DNA from: Anaerolineales bacterium
Lineage (GTDB): Bacteria; Chloroflexota; Anaerolineae; Anaerolineales; Villigracilaceae
NCBI GenBank assembly: GCA_016789205.1
Contig: JAEURF010000007.1
Span: 1 to 15,916, forward strand
DNA: 15,916 bases
Direction of reading: 5' to 3'
Part shown: in pieces, positions 1 to 6,288 of the stretch
Layout of the letters: every line of letters starts with the position of its first letter
Position numbering within the stretch: position 1 is the stretch's first letter
Position numbers and translations under genes: made by a program
The notes under the pieces: generated by a model
What the model was told of the DNA's origin: nothing
The model's input: only the letters and a program-made list of their open reading frames with translations
Database searches by the model: none

Positions 1-479
1 TCTGTAGCAACATATTCTTCAACAATAGCCTCAACCGAATTATCATCCCTACGGACTATTCTGCCAAATCCGCGCGGGTCATCATTAATCACAGTCAATA
101 ATGAAATCGGACCTGTATTATTTTTTTGAGTCTCCACCAATTTTTGTAATGTCTCACCGCGTAATAAAGGCATATCTGCATAACAGACGACGACTAAATC
201 CGTTTTGCCTTTGAGCAAAGATTCGGCTTGCATCACCGCATGCCCCGTCCCTAATTGCGGTTCTTGCAAAACAGTTTGAGCAGAATCCCTCAAATACTTT
301 ATAACCTCATCTGCGCCATGACCAACCACTACAACCGGCTTTTCCGTCGTAGATTTTTGAATCGCCTGCAAAGCATGATAAATCATCGGTTTGCCTGCAA
401 TCGGATGCAACACTTTCGGCAATGATGATTTCATACGAGTTCCTTGCCCAGCGGCAAGCAGAATTGCTGTTATTTTCAT
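1..479 (-). CDS. glmU: Bifunctional GlmU, N-terminal uridyltransferase part (partial, cut by window edge)
   Basis: The first 159 codons of a protein starting MKITAILLAAGQGTRMKS are visible and read off the left edge without a stop. Residues 7-32 carry the nucleotidyltransferase signature LAAGxGTRMxSxLPKVLHP followed by IAGKPM. A QEPQLGTGHA motif lies at about 72-81, and YADMPLL at 100-106 corresponds to the metal-binding aspartate of the UDP-GlcNAc pyrophosphorylase fold. GFGRIVR then IVEE near 137-155 is also typical of GlmU. In the family, this domain makes UDP-GlcNAc from GlcNAc-1-phosphate and UTP in the cytosol for peptidoglycan synthesis; a left-handed beta-helix acetyltransferase domain should follow outside the window. 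The start has an AAGGTG ribosome-binding site about 5 nt upstream. A stand-alone sugar-phosphate nucleotidyltransferase lacking the acetyltransferase half cannot be excluded because the C-terminus is missing. Confidence 0.88.
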   Translation of the reverse strand, partial: MKITAILLAAGQGTRMKSSLPKVLHPIAGKPMIYHALQAIQKSTTEKPVVVVGHGADEVIKYLRDSAQTVLQEPQLGTGHAVMQAESLLKGKTDLVVVCYADMPLLRGETLQKLVETQKNNTGPISLLTVINDDPRGFGRIVRRDDNSVEAIVEEYVAT

Positions 480-497
480 AAGTTCACCTTTTATTAA

Positions 498-555
498 AAC
501 GTCCCGCAGGTTTTTCAGAAAATAAAAATTATTTTAATCCACCCTGCGGGACGTT
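498..555. repeat. Nested inverted repeat upstream of glmU
   Basis: Perfect 13-bp arms (AACGTCCCGCAGG at 498-510 and its reverse complement at 543-555) enclose a 32-nt AT-rich core. That core contains a second inverted repeat of 7-bp arms (AAAATAA at 519-525, TTATTTT at 529-535). On the minus strand the right-hand end is followed by TTTTAATAAAA, so it could act as a terminator for transcription coming from the tRNA. The outer arm nearer the tRNA also falls inside the predicted glmU promoter spacer. It may be a dispersed REP- or MITE-like element, but only one copy is seen in this window. Confidence 0.7.
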
Positions 556-558
556 CAA
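531..558 (-). promoter_or_regulatory. Predicted glmU sigma70-type promoter
   Basis: On the minus strand, TTGAAC (558-553) and TAAAAT (536-531) are separated by 16 nt, ending about 50 nt before the glmU start. Most of one arm of the nested inverted repeat (543-555) lies in the spacer and -35 box. A protein binding the palindrome, or cruciform formation, could therefore affect glmU transcription. The call rests only on consensus match and spacing. Confidence 0.45.
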
Positions 559-570
559 TCATTGATAGAC

Positions 571-629
571 GAAAACAGGATTTGTTGCGAAGCAAATTAA
601 TCATTTTGCTCTGCGACAAATCCCGTTTC
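571..629 (-). terminator. Long imperfect hairpin downstream of tRNA-Gln, probable terminator
   Basis: Two arms of about 25 nt (571-595 and 606-629) are reverse complements with a few mismatches, sharing blocks such as GGATTTGT and GCAAA around a short AT loop. In the direction of the tRNA transcript the stem ends in TGTTTTCG, a short U tract. A small separate palindrome, CAACTAGAGTTG at 629-640, abuts the tRNA 3' CCA end. Probably the tRNA terminator; it could also be a repeat element. Confidence 0.5.
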
Positions 630-640
630 AACTAGAGTTG

Positions 641-714
641 TGGCTGGGGTACCTGGATTCGAACCAAGATCCACAGCTCCAAAGGCTGGTGTGCTGCCAT
701 TGCACCATACCCCA
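641..714 (-). tRNA. tRNA-Gln (anticodon UUG)
   Basis: The reverse complement folds into a complete 74-nt cloverleaf with an encoded CCA. The 7-bp acceptor stem TGGGGTA/TACCCCA includes the U1-A72 pair characteristic of bacterial tRNA-Gln. The D arm is GTGC-AATGGCA-GCAC. The anticodon loop is CTTTGGA, placing TTG at positions 34-36. The T arm is CTTGG-TTCGAAT-CCAGG, followed by discriminator G73 and CCA. The first anticodon-stem pair (27-43) is a C-U mismatch; all other stem pairs hold, with one T-G wobble in the T stem. It lies 28 nt downstream of the response-regulator stop codon. Confidence 0.96.
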
Positions 715-725
715 GTGCGGGCGAT

Positions 726-731
726 ATTGTA
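726..731 (-). promoter_or_regulatory. Possible -10 box for tRNA-Gln
   Basis: TACAAT on the minus strand ends 11 nt before the first base of the tRNA, a plausible short leader for RNase P processing. No convincing -35 box is visible in the tail of the upstream response-regulator gene. Co-transcription from that gene is equally possible. Confidence 0.3.
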
Positions 732-742
732 TCACAAATTTT

Positions 743-1810
743 TTACTTTCCATCCGGAAGAATGCCCATTTTACGCGCTTCTTCCAACGAAATCACTTCA
801 GGGTTAACAGGTTTATTGGCGTTTTTCTGTGCGGCATCATCCCAAAAATCATCTACATTTTGGGTTTTCGTTTTTTGAGTCGGTGCTTGTTTGAGCAACT
901 CTTCCATTTCAGGGGCGGGAACTGCTCGGGCGAGTTTATCTGTTTGCTTGAGTGGAACAGTTGGAGGCGAGGAAGAAGCGATGACTTCTTTTAATTCCCC
1001 AGTCACGCCCATTGATTTCAATGCCCGTTCTAATTCTGTTCGCAAAGCAAGCAATCCGCCAATGGTTTCTAAAACTCTATCTTCTGTCGCAAGCCCATTG
1101 CCTGCAATCAATAAAGCATACATTGGCGTGACGGGGATAAAAAACAAATCATGGTCGCCACTACTAAAGACATGATAGGCATCTAATTTTTCTTGATGGT
1201 TGTAGCGAGCAACTTTTAAACTCGCACTATGAATTGCCATTAATGAAGAAATCAATGAGACTTCCATGCTTGAATCACGCAACGAGCCAGTTCGAGCTTG
1301 CACCAAGCCACGGTCGTTGAGGAGGAAAACCGCTTCAGCGCTGACGTCTTGCCTGAAGTTTGCAAGTAAATCGGATACACGCGTGTAGCGTTGTTCTTCA
1401 ACTTGTTCGGTTATTTTTTCAGGTGGGAAAATGGTTTGTACAAGCCCTAACCCGCGTTCGACGGAATCTAAAAAGTCTGCCATCGGAATCGGTTTATCAA
1501 ATATGGCTAGCGCGCCAGCATTTAACATTTCATCGCGTGCTTTTTTATCACTCGTGCCTGTAACTAAAATGACTTTCACTTCTGGGTGGCGCACACGAAT
1601 TTTACGCATCAACTCGACACCGCTCATGCCGGGTAATTTGTAATCGGTGACGAGCAAATCTATATTATGGCGGCTGGCTTCAAGCAAGGCTTCTTCGCCT
1701 GAAGGGGCTTCAGAGATTTTTATTCTGTCGTTTTTGAGTGTATCTAAAGCAGAACGCAACAACTTCAAAATATCGCGTTGGTCGTCTACCAGCAGAATTC
1801 TACGTTCCAT
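743..1810 (-). CDS. Response regulator with N-terminal receiver domain and unrecognised sensory-like domain
   Basis: The first 120 of 355 residues form a CheY-like receiver domain: acidic pair D9-D10, phosphoacceptor D56 in VTDYKLPG, T84 in ILVTG, and K106 in FDKP. All catalytic residues are present, so it should accept phosphate from a histidine kinase, none of which is encoded nearby. Residues about 140-265 look like a compact alpha/beta domain of the roadblock/LC7 or GAF-like type; I cannot name it firmly. There is no DNA-binding helix-turn-helix. The last 90 residues are low-complexity and polar, ending in a short charged segment (SLEEARKMGILPDGK). The start has AGGA a few nt upstream and follows an extended -10 promoter. 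Output is therefore probably protein-protein interaction rather than direct transcriptional control. The receiver call is strong; the rest is description. Confidence 0.85.
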   Translation of the reverse strand: MERRILLVDDQRDILKLLRSALDTLKNDRIKISEAPSGEEALLEASRHNIDLLVTDYKLPGMSGVELMRKIRVRHPEVKVILVTGTSDKKARDEMLNAGALAIFDKPIPMADFLDSVERGLGLVQTIFPPEKITEQVEEQRYTRVSDLLANFRQDVSAEAVFLLNDRGLVQARTGSLRDSSMEVSLISSLMAIHSASLKVARYNHQEKLDAYHVFSSGDHDLFFIPVTPMYALLIAGNGLATEDRVLETIGGLLALRTELERALKSMGVTGELKEVIASSSPPTVPLKQTDKLARAVPAPEMEELLKQAPTQKTKTQNVDDFWDDAAQKNANKPVNPEVISLEEARKMGILPDGK

Positions 1811-1820
1811 AATTTCCTAC

Positions 1821-1861
1821 TCTATCATCCAATGGATGAGAAACAAAGATGAGTTCATCTT
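1821..1861 (-). promoter_or_regulatory. Two small hairpins in the response-regulator leader
   Basis: AAGATGA/TCATCTT (1846-1861) and TCATCC/GGATGA (1824-1838) are adjacent inverted repeats in the 5' untranslated region of the response-regulator mRNA. The first is followed by a T-rich stretch on the minus strand. They may stabilise or regulate the message, or be partial termination signals for read-through from the substrate-binding gene. No known RNA family is recognised. Confidence 0.3.
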
Positions 1862-1876
1862 ACAATGAATAAATAA

Positions 1877-1885
1877 ATTATAGCA
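1877..1885 (-). promoter_or_regulatory. Extended -10 promoter for response regulator
   Basis: TGCTATAAT (an extended -10, TGnTATAAT) lies on the minus strand about 67 nt upstream of the response-regulator start. No good -35 is visible, as expected for extended -10 promoters. The same eleven-base string TTTGCTATAAT occurs in front of the second ATPase pair. Confidence 0.55.
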
Positions 1886-1907
1886 AACTTAACCTTGCAA
1901 GCACTAA

Positions 1908-3812
1908 TCAATTTTGACAGGTTTCGCCGATGCCGATATCTTCAATATTCCAGAGCGGGTTGGCAGTTGCGTCTAAAGTAAATCCGCAGACATCCGGGCG
2001 AGCGGCGGCAATGCGTAAACGATAATAAAGTGGAATAGCAGGTAATTCTTCTGAAAGGATAATTTGCGTCTGGCGATATGCGTTCAAATAATCTTGTTCA
2101 CCTCGTAAGGAAGATTGAGCCGTACGACAGGCGACATCATACTCCGCATTACTGAAGCCTGTAATATTTGTGCCAATAAAATCATTTTCAGCGTTTGGAA
2201 TTTCAGAAGTCATAAACCAATGACAGGCCGGTTCTACACTTTCAACGCCAAGTGCATATTCTGCCAAGTCAAATTGGCGGCTAAACAATAAACCTGTAGG
2301 GGCATACAATTCATTTTGAGAAAAGTATTGCACGTTGAGTCCAATGCCACATTCAGCCAATGACTCTTCGAGAAGCGCGGTCACTTGCCTGCGTTGAGCG
2401 GTAGAGACGGTGTAATAATTTAATTGTAAAGGTGTGTTGTAAGCCACATTGCGGACATTAATCGCACGGCGAGGTGTAGTGGCATCATCATCATGGTCTT
2501 GCCAACCGGCTTGCTCCAGTAATGAAATGCCTACTTCTGGGTCATAAGGAATGACATCCAGATTTGAATCAAAAACCGGGTGGCTTGGCGGCACATAACT
2601 GGTTGGCACAGAGGTAAAGCCAAATAAAACATTGTCCACAACCGCTTGGCGATTCAAACAGTACGCAATTGCTTGGCGCGTGTAAACATCAGCGAAATAA
2701 TTTTGACGGTCTTGCTGTTGGTTGTAGCCATTATCATAAGAAGCTGGGGTAATTCCTATCCCCAACCATTCAACTGACATGCCAGTTGTTACAAAAACTT
2801 GCGCCTGCTCAGCAGTTTGCATTTCTTTCAATAAACCGACATGATTATCTAAATTAATAGATGGGTCTAATATGTCGCATCGCCCGGCAATTAATTCACT
2901 TAATGCTTCATCTGGGTCTGAGATAAAACGGAAGTTAATTTCATCCGTTTTTGGGAAACCATCTTGCGTGCGGAAGTAATACGGGTTTTTCATCAAAGTG
3001 ATATGGTCATTGGGAAACCATTCTTTCACCATATACGGACCCCAGCCGGTTGGTGTACGTGAAGCAATATCAATCGAGGCTAATTCTTCAGCAGAAAATT
3101 CACTCCATAAATGTTTAGGAGCAGGATGCCAGAAATTTGCAAAATAGGTTGGGTCAATAAAGCCGGGTACACCAAACCATTGCAAAACATGAGTATCTGC
3201 GGCTTCATAAATTTGAGTACGGTTGATTAAGTAAGAATTGACATTTGTATCAGCTTGAATTTCAAAAGCATATATTGAATCATCGGCAACCACAGGCGTC
3301 CCATCTGACCAAGTCAAGTCAGGGCGCATTCGAAAGGTAACAATCATTTGGTCCATTTCAATTGCATCCGTACCATCATAGGTGATGATGCAATCATCAT
3401 TTCTACAACCTGCTGGTTTAACGCGCACACCTGTTTCTAAATTGACCAAATTTCCATCTGCATCTACTACCTGACTTTGTGGCTGAACTATGGTGCGGGA
3501 AATTTCAGCATCACCATTTTCAAGCGATGGCAATTGAGTCAAAATTACCGGTTGGTATTCATAGTCAATGGTATTGATAGGTCCGTTATAAATGGCGGCA
3601 AGCACACTGCGAGCAGAAGCGTTTAATTCACCAAATGGATATAAACTATTTGGTTCTTGCGCCAAGCAAACAGTCAGCTGGCTCGTAGGCGCTGTTGGGG
3701 TTGGCAAAACAGGTAAAGGCGTGGGTGAGGCGGTTGGCGTCTCAGATTGAGTTCGCACGCATCCTGTTATCAGGATAAGTATGATTGCAAAGGGAAACAA
3801 TTTTTTAATCAT
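1908..3812 (-). CDS. Lipoprotein ABC substrate-binding protein, SBP_bac_5 (Opp/Dpp) family, canonical domain order
   Basis: Using the start at 3812 the protein has 634 residues. It has a lysine-containing signal peptide (MIKKLFPFAI...) and lipobox ITGC with C18 as the lipidated residue, then a Pro/Thr/Ser-rich linker to about residue 45. SBP_bac_5 landmarks occur in the usual order: SLYPF near 57-60, SDGTPV at 169-174, GWGPY at 256-260, NPYY at 276-279, AGRCD at 309-313, TRQAIAYCLNR at 378-388 and YDPE..LLEQAGW at 423-437. It should capture a peptide or similar solute outside the membrane. It is cysteine-rich for this family (including C136/C141 flanking GCRNDDC), suggesting disulfides. An in-frame ATG 18 nt upstream (3830) lacks a ribosome-binding site and precedes the -10 box, so I prefer 3812. 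The two ATPase genes immediately upstream are its likely partners, but no dedicated permeases are present. Confidence 0.9.
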   Translation of the reverse strand: MIKKLFPFAIILILITGCVRTQSETPTASPTPLPVLPTPTAPTSQLTVCLAQEPNSLYPFGELNASARSVLAAIYNGPINTIDYEYQPVILTQLPSLENGDAEISRTIVQPQSQVVDADGNLVNLETGVRVKPAGCRNDDCIITYDGTDAIEMDQMIVTFRMRPDLTWSDGTPVVADDSIYAFEIQADTNVNSYLINRTQIYEAADTHVLQWFGVPGFIDPTYFANFWHPAPKHLWSEFSAEELASIDIASRTPTGWGPYMVKEWFPNDHITLMKNPYYFRTQDGFPKTDEINFRFISDPDEALSELIAGRCDILDPSINLDNHVGLLKEMQTAEQAQVFVTTGMSVEWLGIGITPASYDNGYNQQQDRQNYFADVYTRQAIAYCLNRQAVVDNVLFGFTSVPTSYVPPSHPVFDSNLDVIPYDPEVGISLLEQAGWQDHDDDATTPRRAINVRNVAYNTPLQLNYYTVSTAQRRQVTALLEESLAECGIGLNVQYFSQNELYAPTGLLFSRQFDLAEYALGVESVEPACHWFMTSEIPNAENDFIGTNITGFSNAEYDVACRTAQSSLRGEQDYLNAYRQTQIILSEELPAIPLYYRLRIAAARPDVCGFTLDATANPLWNIEDIGIGETCQN

Positions 3813-3819
3813 GCCGAAT

Positions 3820-3825
3820 ATTATA
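3820..3825 (-). promoter_or_regulatory. -10 box for second substrate-binding gene, possible leaderless start
   Basis: A consensus TATAAT on the minus strand ends 7 nt before the ATG at 3812, so transcription would begin at or next to the start codon. No Shine-Dalgarno sequence precedes either candidate ATG. The -35 region overlaps the terminator hairpin of the preceding ATPase gene and matches consensus poorly. Confidence 0.45.
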
Positions 3826-3835
3826 ACCATGTTAA

Positions 3836-3864
3836 ATAAAAAGAGACTGCTTGCGCAGTCTCTT
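3836..3864 (-). terminator. Intrinsic terminator after second ATPase pair
   Basis: A perfect 10-bp stem (3841-3850 with 3855-3864, AAGAGACTGC and its complement) with a 4-nt loop is followed on the minus strand by TTTTATTT. It starts 4 nt past the stop codon of the ATPase at 3869, separating it from the following substrate-binding gene. Confidence 0.88.
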
Positions 3865-3868
3865 AGTT

Positions 3869-4870
3869 TTATTCAGCCAACCAACATGCCACAAAGTGAC
3901 CGGGGCGAACTTCTCGAAACTCTGGTTCTACTTGCCCACATTTTTCGACAGCGATGGGACAACGTGTGTGGAAGCGACAACCTTTCGGAGGATTAAGTGG
4001 ACTTGGCACATCACCTTTAAGGATAGTTCGCCCGCGCTTCGCATTCGGATGTGCAACTGGAATCGCAGAAAGTAGGGCTTGAGTATACGGGTGAAGCGGT
4101 TCACGATATAGGGAATCACGGTCGGTCAACTCGACCATTTTGCCCAAGTACATCACTGCCACACGGTCTGAAATGTGTTCGACAACACTTAAGTTATGTG
4201 CAATAAATAAATAGGTTAATCCAAATTCATTTTGTAAATCTTTGAGGATGTTAAGAACTTGCGATTGAATGGAAACATCCAACGCAGAGACAGGTTCATC
4301 ACACACAATGAATTTCGGATTCAATGCTAACGCGCGCGCAATACCAATACGTTGGCGTTGTCCGCCGGAAAATTCGTGTGGATAACGGCGGGCATGATAT
4401 TCTTCTAAACCCACTTTTTTAAGCATGTTGATGACAACTTCCCAACGGTCTTTGGGTCTGCCGATATTGTGAATTTGCAAACCTTCCATGACTGATTCGC
4501 CGATGGGCATACGCGGATTCAATGAAGCATACGGGTCTTGAAAGATGATTTGCATGTCACGGCGTAAAGGTTTCAATTGGCGGCTATTCATCCGAGTGAT
4601 ATTTTGACCCTCAAAGCTAATTTCACCAGAAGTTGGCTCAACCAATCGCATGACGGTGCGCCCAATGGTCGTTTTTCCACAACCAGATTCACCCACCATG
4701 CCTAAAGTCTCGCCTTTTTTCACAACAAAACTAACATTATCTACTGCTTGTACTTGCCCAGTGACTCGTTGCAATAAGCCGGTACGAACGGGGAAGTATT
4801 TGGTCAGATTATTGACGACCAATAAATCTGTTTTTTCCTGAGTTTGGGTATTTGTATTATTCATATTCAT
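3869..4870 (-). CDS. Oligopeptide/dipeptide-type ABC transporter ATPase, F subunit (second set)
   Basis: This 333-residue ATPase has the OppF/DppF hallmark YFPVRTGLL near residues 25-33. Walker A is GESGCGKT (60-67), Q-loop Q111, signature FSGGQRQR (167-174), Walker B CDEP (190-193) and switch H215 (FIAHNLSVV). The C-terminal oligopeptide-transporter extension carries four cysteines: C298, C304, C311 and C329 in CRF-x2-RC-x6-C...CW. ATP hydrolysis at the cytosolic face should drive solute import as a heterodimer with the D subunit encoded 4 bp upstream. AGAG upstream overlaps the D stop codon; an ATG two codons inside (4864) is an equally good start. Its usual permease partners are not adjacent, although the first transport operon's permeases lie about 4 kb upstream. 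Confidence 0.93.
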   Translation of the reverse strand: MNMNNTNTQTQEKTDLLVVNNLTKYFPVRTGLLQRVTGQVQAVDNVSFVVKKGETLGMVGESGCGKTTIGRTVMRLVEPTSGEISFEGQNITRMNSRQLKPLRRDMQIIFQDPYASLNPRMPIGESVMEGLQIHNIGRPKDRWEVVINMLKKVGLEEYHARRYPHEFSGGQRQRIGIARALALNPKFIVCDEPVSALDVSIQSQVLNILKDLQNEFGLTYLFIAHNLSVVEHISDRVAVMYLGKMVELTDRDSLYREPLHPYTQALLSAIPVAHPNAKRGRTILKGDVPSPLNPPKGCRFHTRCPIAVEKCGQVEPEFREVRPGHFVACWLAE

Positions 4871-4874
4871 CTCT

Positions 4875-5903
4875 CTAGGATTTTTTTCCAGATTTCATTG
4901 GTGCGGTATGACCTTCGGCATCTTGATAGAGCCAGCAACGAACTTTATGGTCTTTAGAAATTTCAATTAGTTCTGGGTGCTGGTCTGTGCAGATGGTAAG
5001 GTTATGTTCAACACGCGCTTTACAACGTGGGGCAAAGCGACAACCCGGTGGCGGAGCAATTAAGTTTGGAACTGTACCGGGGATGACGTCGAGTCTGTCG
5101 CGGCGTTCGCCCAAAACCGGAATTGAGCCAATCAAGCCGTTGGTGTAAGGGTGAAGCGGTTCATCAAATAATGAAGAAACAGATGTTTCTTCAACAATTT
5201 CACCAGCATACATCACAGCAACTCGATTCGCCATTTCAGCAATTACGCCGAGGTCATGTGTAATCAAAATCATGGCAGAGCCAAGTTGTTCTCGCATATC
5301 ACGCATCAAGTCCAATATTTGGGCTTGAATGGTTACATCTAAAGCGGTGGTGGGTTCGTCTGCGATTAACAAATCAGGCACGCAGGCGAGTGCCATTGCA
5401 ATCATGACACGTTGTGCCATACCACCTGAAAGTTCATGCGGAAAAGATTCGGCACGGCTAGCAGGCTCGGGGATGCCGACCATTTTCAACAATTCGACAG
5501 CACGTTGCTCACCCGCCTCTTTACCAAAATCTTGATGGATGTTTAACACCTCGGAGATTTGGTCACCTGCACGAAAGACTGGGTTAAGTGCTGATTGCGG
5601 TTGTTGGAAAATCATCGAAATACGATTTCCGCGAACTTGCATCATTTCTTCATCACTTGCTTGGACAAGGTCTTTTCCATCAAAGAGGATTTCCCCTTCG
5701 ATGATTTTTCCGGGCAGGCTTATAAGCCGCATAATAGAAAGGGATGTGACGCTTTTGCCACAACCCGACTCACCTACAATCCCCAACACTTCGCCGGGGT
5801 TGACGTAAAAGTCTACGCCATCCACTGCATGAACTGCACCATCTTCAGTATAAAAATATGTCTTCAGGTTCTTGACTTCTAATAAAGGCTTTTGATTCGT
5901 CAT
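4875..5903 (-). CDS. Oligopeptide/dipeptide-type ABC transporter ATPase, D subunit (second set)
   Basis: This 342-residue ATPase has Walker A GESGCGKS (44-51), Q-loop Q100, signature LSGGMAQR (158-165), Walker B ADEP (181-184), switch H216 (ITHDLGV) and the Opp C-terminal cysteine set C288, C294, C305, C323. The GMAQR signature and the TTALDVTIQ D-loop are typical of OppD/DppD, as opposed to the GQRQR of F subunits. The start has GGGAG 8 nt upstream and an extended -10 promoter about 30 nt upstream, so this gene opens a separate transcription unit with the F subunit. A basic tail (MKSGKKS) ends the protein. It pairs with the F subunit; which permeases they drive is unknown. Confidence 0.93.
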   Translation of the reverse strand: MTNQKPLLEVKNLKTYFYTEDGAVHAVDGVDFYVNPGEVLGIVGESGCGKSVTSLSIMRLISLPGKIIEGEILFDGKDLVQASDEEMMQVRGNRISMIFQQPQSALNPVFRAGDQISEVLNIHQDFGKEAGEQRAVELLKMVGIPEPASRAESFPHELSGGMAQRVMIAMALACVPDLLIADEPTTALDVTIQAQILDLMRDMREQLGSAMILITHDLGVIAEMANRVAVMYAGEIVEETSVSSLFDEPLHPYTNGLIGSIPVLGERRDRLDVIPGTVPNLIAPPPGCRFAPRCKARVEHNLTICTDQHPELIEISKDHKVRCWLYQDAEGHTAPMKSGKKS

Positions 5904-5932
5904 AACCAGAACTCCCGAAATAAGATTGCTGC

Positions 5933-5941
5933 ATTATAGCA
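5933..5941 (-). promoter_or_regulatory. Extended -10 promoter of the second ATPase unit
   Basis: TGCTATAAT on the minus strand lies 29 nt before the ATG at 5903 and downstream of the terminator at 6019-6051. The preceding bases are TT, giving the same TTTGCTATAAT string as the response-regulator promoter. The -35 region is weak. Confidence 0.6.
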
Positions 5942-5969
5942 AACATTTGACAAAATGCTTACGCTTCTT

Positions 5970-5982
5970 GCGAACTGTTCGC
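5970..5982. promoter_or_regulatory. 13-bp palindrome upstream of second ATPase promoter, possible operator
   Basis: GCGAACTGTTCGC is a perfect inverted repeat with 6-bp arms around a central T. Its centre lies about 50 nt upstream of the predicted transcription start, a typical activator position. The binding factor is unknown. It is not a LexA box of the CGAAC-N4-GTTCG type because the half sites are one base apart. Confidence 0.35.
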
Positions 5983-6018
5983 CTGATCCAGTTTCCTCAA
6001 CCAAACCTACGCTTATAA

Positions 6019-6051
6019 AAAGCCTGCAAACTCAATCGGCTTGCAGGCTTT
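6019..6051 (-). terminator. Intrinsic terminator closing the first transport operon
   Basis: An 11-bp perfect stem (6019-6029 with 6041-6051, AAAGCCTGCAA and complement) and 11-nt loop lie 10 nt beyond the small membrane-protein stop. On the minus strand the 3' arm ends in TTT and runs into a further T and then ATAAG. Confidence 0.85.
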
Positions 6052-6060
6052 CGGTAATAC

Positions 6061-6288
6061 TTACCGATATTTATCTTCATCATCTGGTCCTTTGCCCTTT
6101 TTCATTCGCAGCATTGCCACAGCCGCAACCCCTAAAAACAAGCCTAAAACGGACATACCATATGAGAGGAAGTTCAAGAACAAAGTGGACTCAACCACTT
6201 GAATTGCCATCAAGAAAGGCATGATGCAACCAAACAAAAGCATGCCTACTGCTATAACAATTACGCGTTCAGGGTATTCAGAAATCAT
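6061..6288 (-). CDS. Small two-helix membrane protein of unknown function, coupled to transporter ATPase
   Basis: The 75-residue product has two hydrophobic segments, about residues 9-31 and 38-61, joined by a short loop containing one glutamate, and a charged tail (MKKGKGPDDEDKYR). By the positive-inside tendency the C-terminal KKGKG is probably cytosolic, which with two helices puts both ends inside. The start codon overlaps the ATPase F stop as ATGA, which implies translational coupling and membership of the same operon; a terminator follows at once. It is not a recognised family to me. Inference: an accessory subunit or stabiliser of the permease complex, or an unrelated small membrane protein carried by the operon. 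Confidence 0.72.
   Translation of the reverse strand: MISEYPERVIVIAVGMLLFGCIMPFLMAIQVVESTLFLNFLSYGMSVLGLFLGVAAVAMLRMKKGKGPDDEDKYR

Noticed and set aside
498..640. CRISPR or tandem-repeat array beside tRNA-Gln
   Set aside because: The repeats are inverted rather than direct, occur once each, and no cas-like gene is present.
641..714. tRNA-Gln as an integration site for a mobile element
   Set aside because: No integrase gene and no direct repeat of the tRNA 3' end are visible in the window.
638..994. Plus-strand ORF of 118 codons across tRNA-Gln and the response-regulator end
   Set aside because: It runs antisense through a tRNA and a well-supported gene and matches no protein pattern.
5970..5982. 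LexA (SOS) box
   Set aside because: The half sites CGAAC and GTTCG are separated by one base rather than the four required by the Gram-positive-type LexA consensus.
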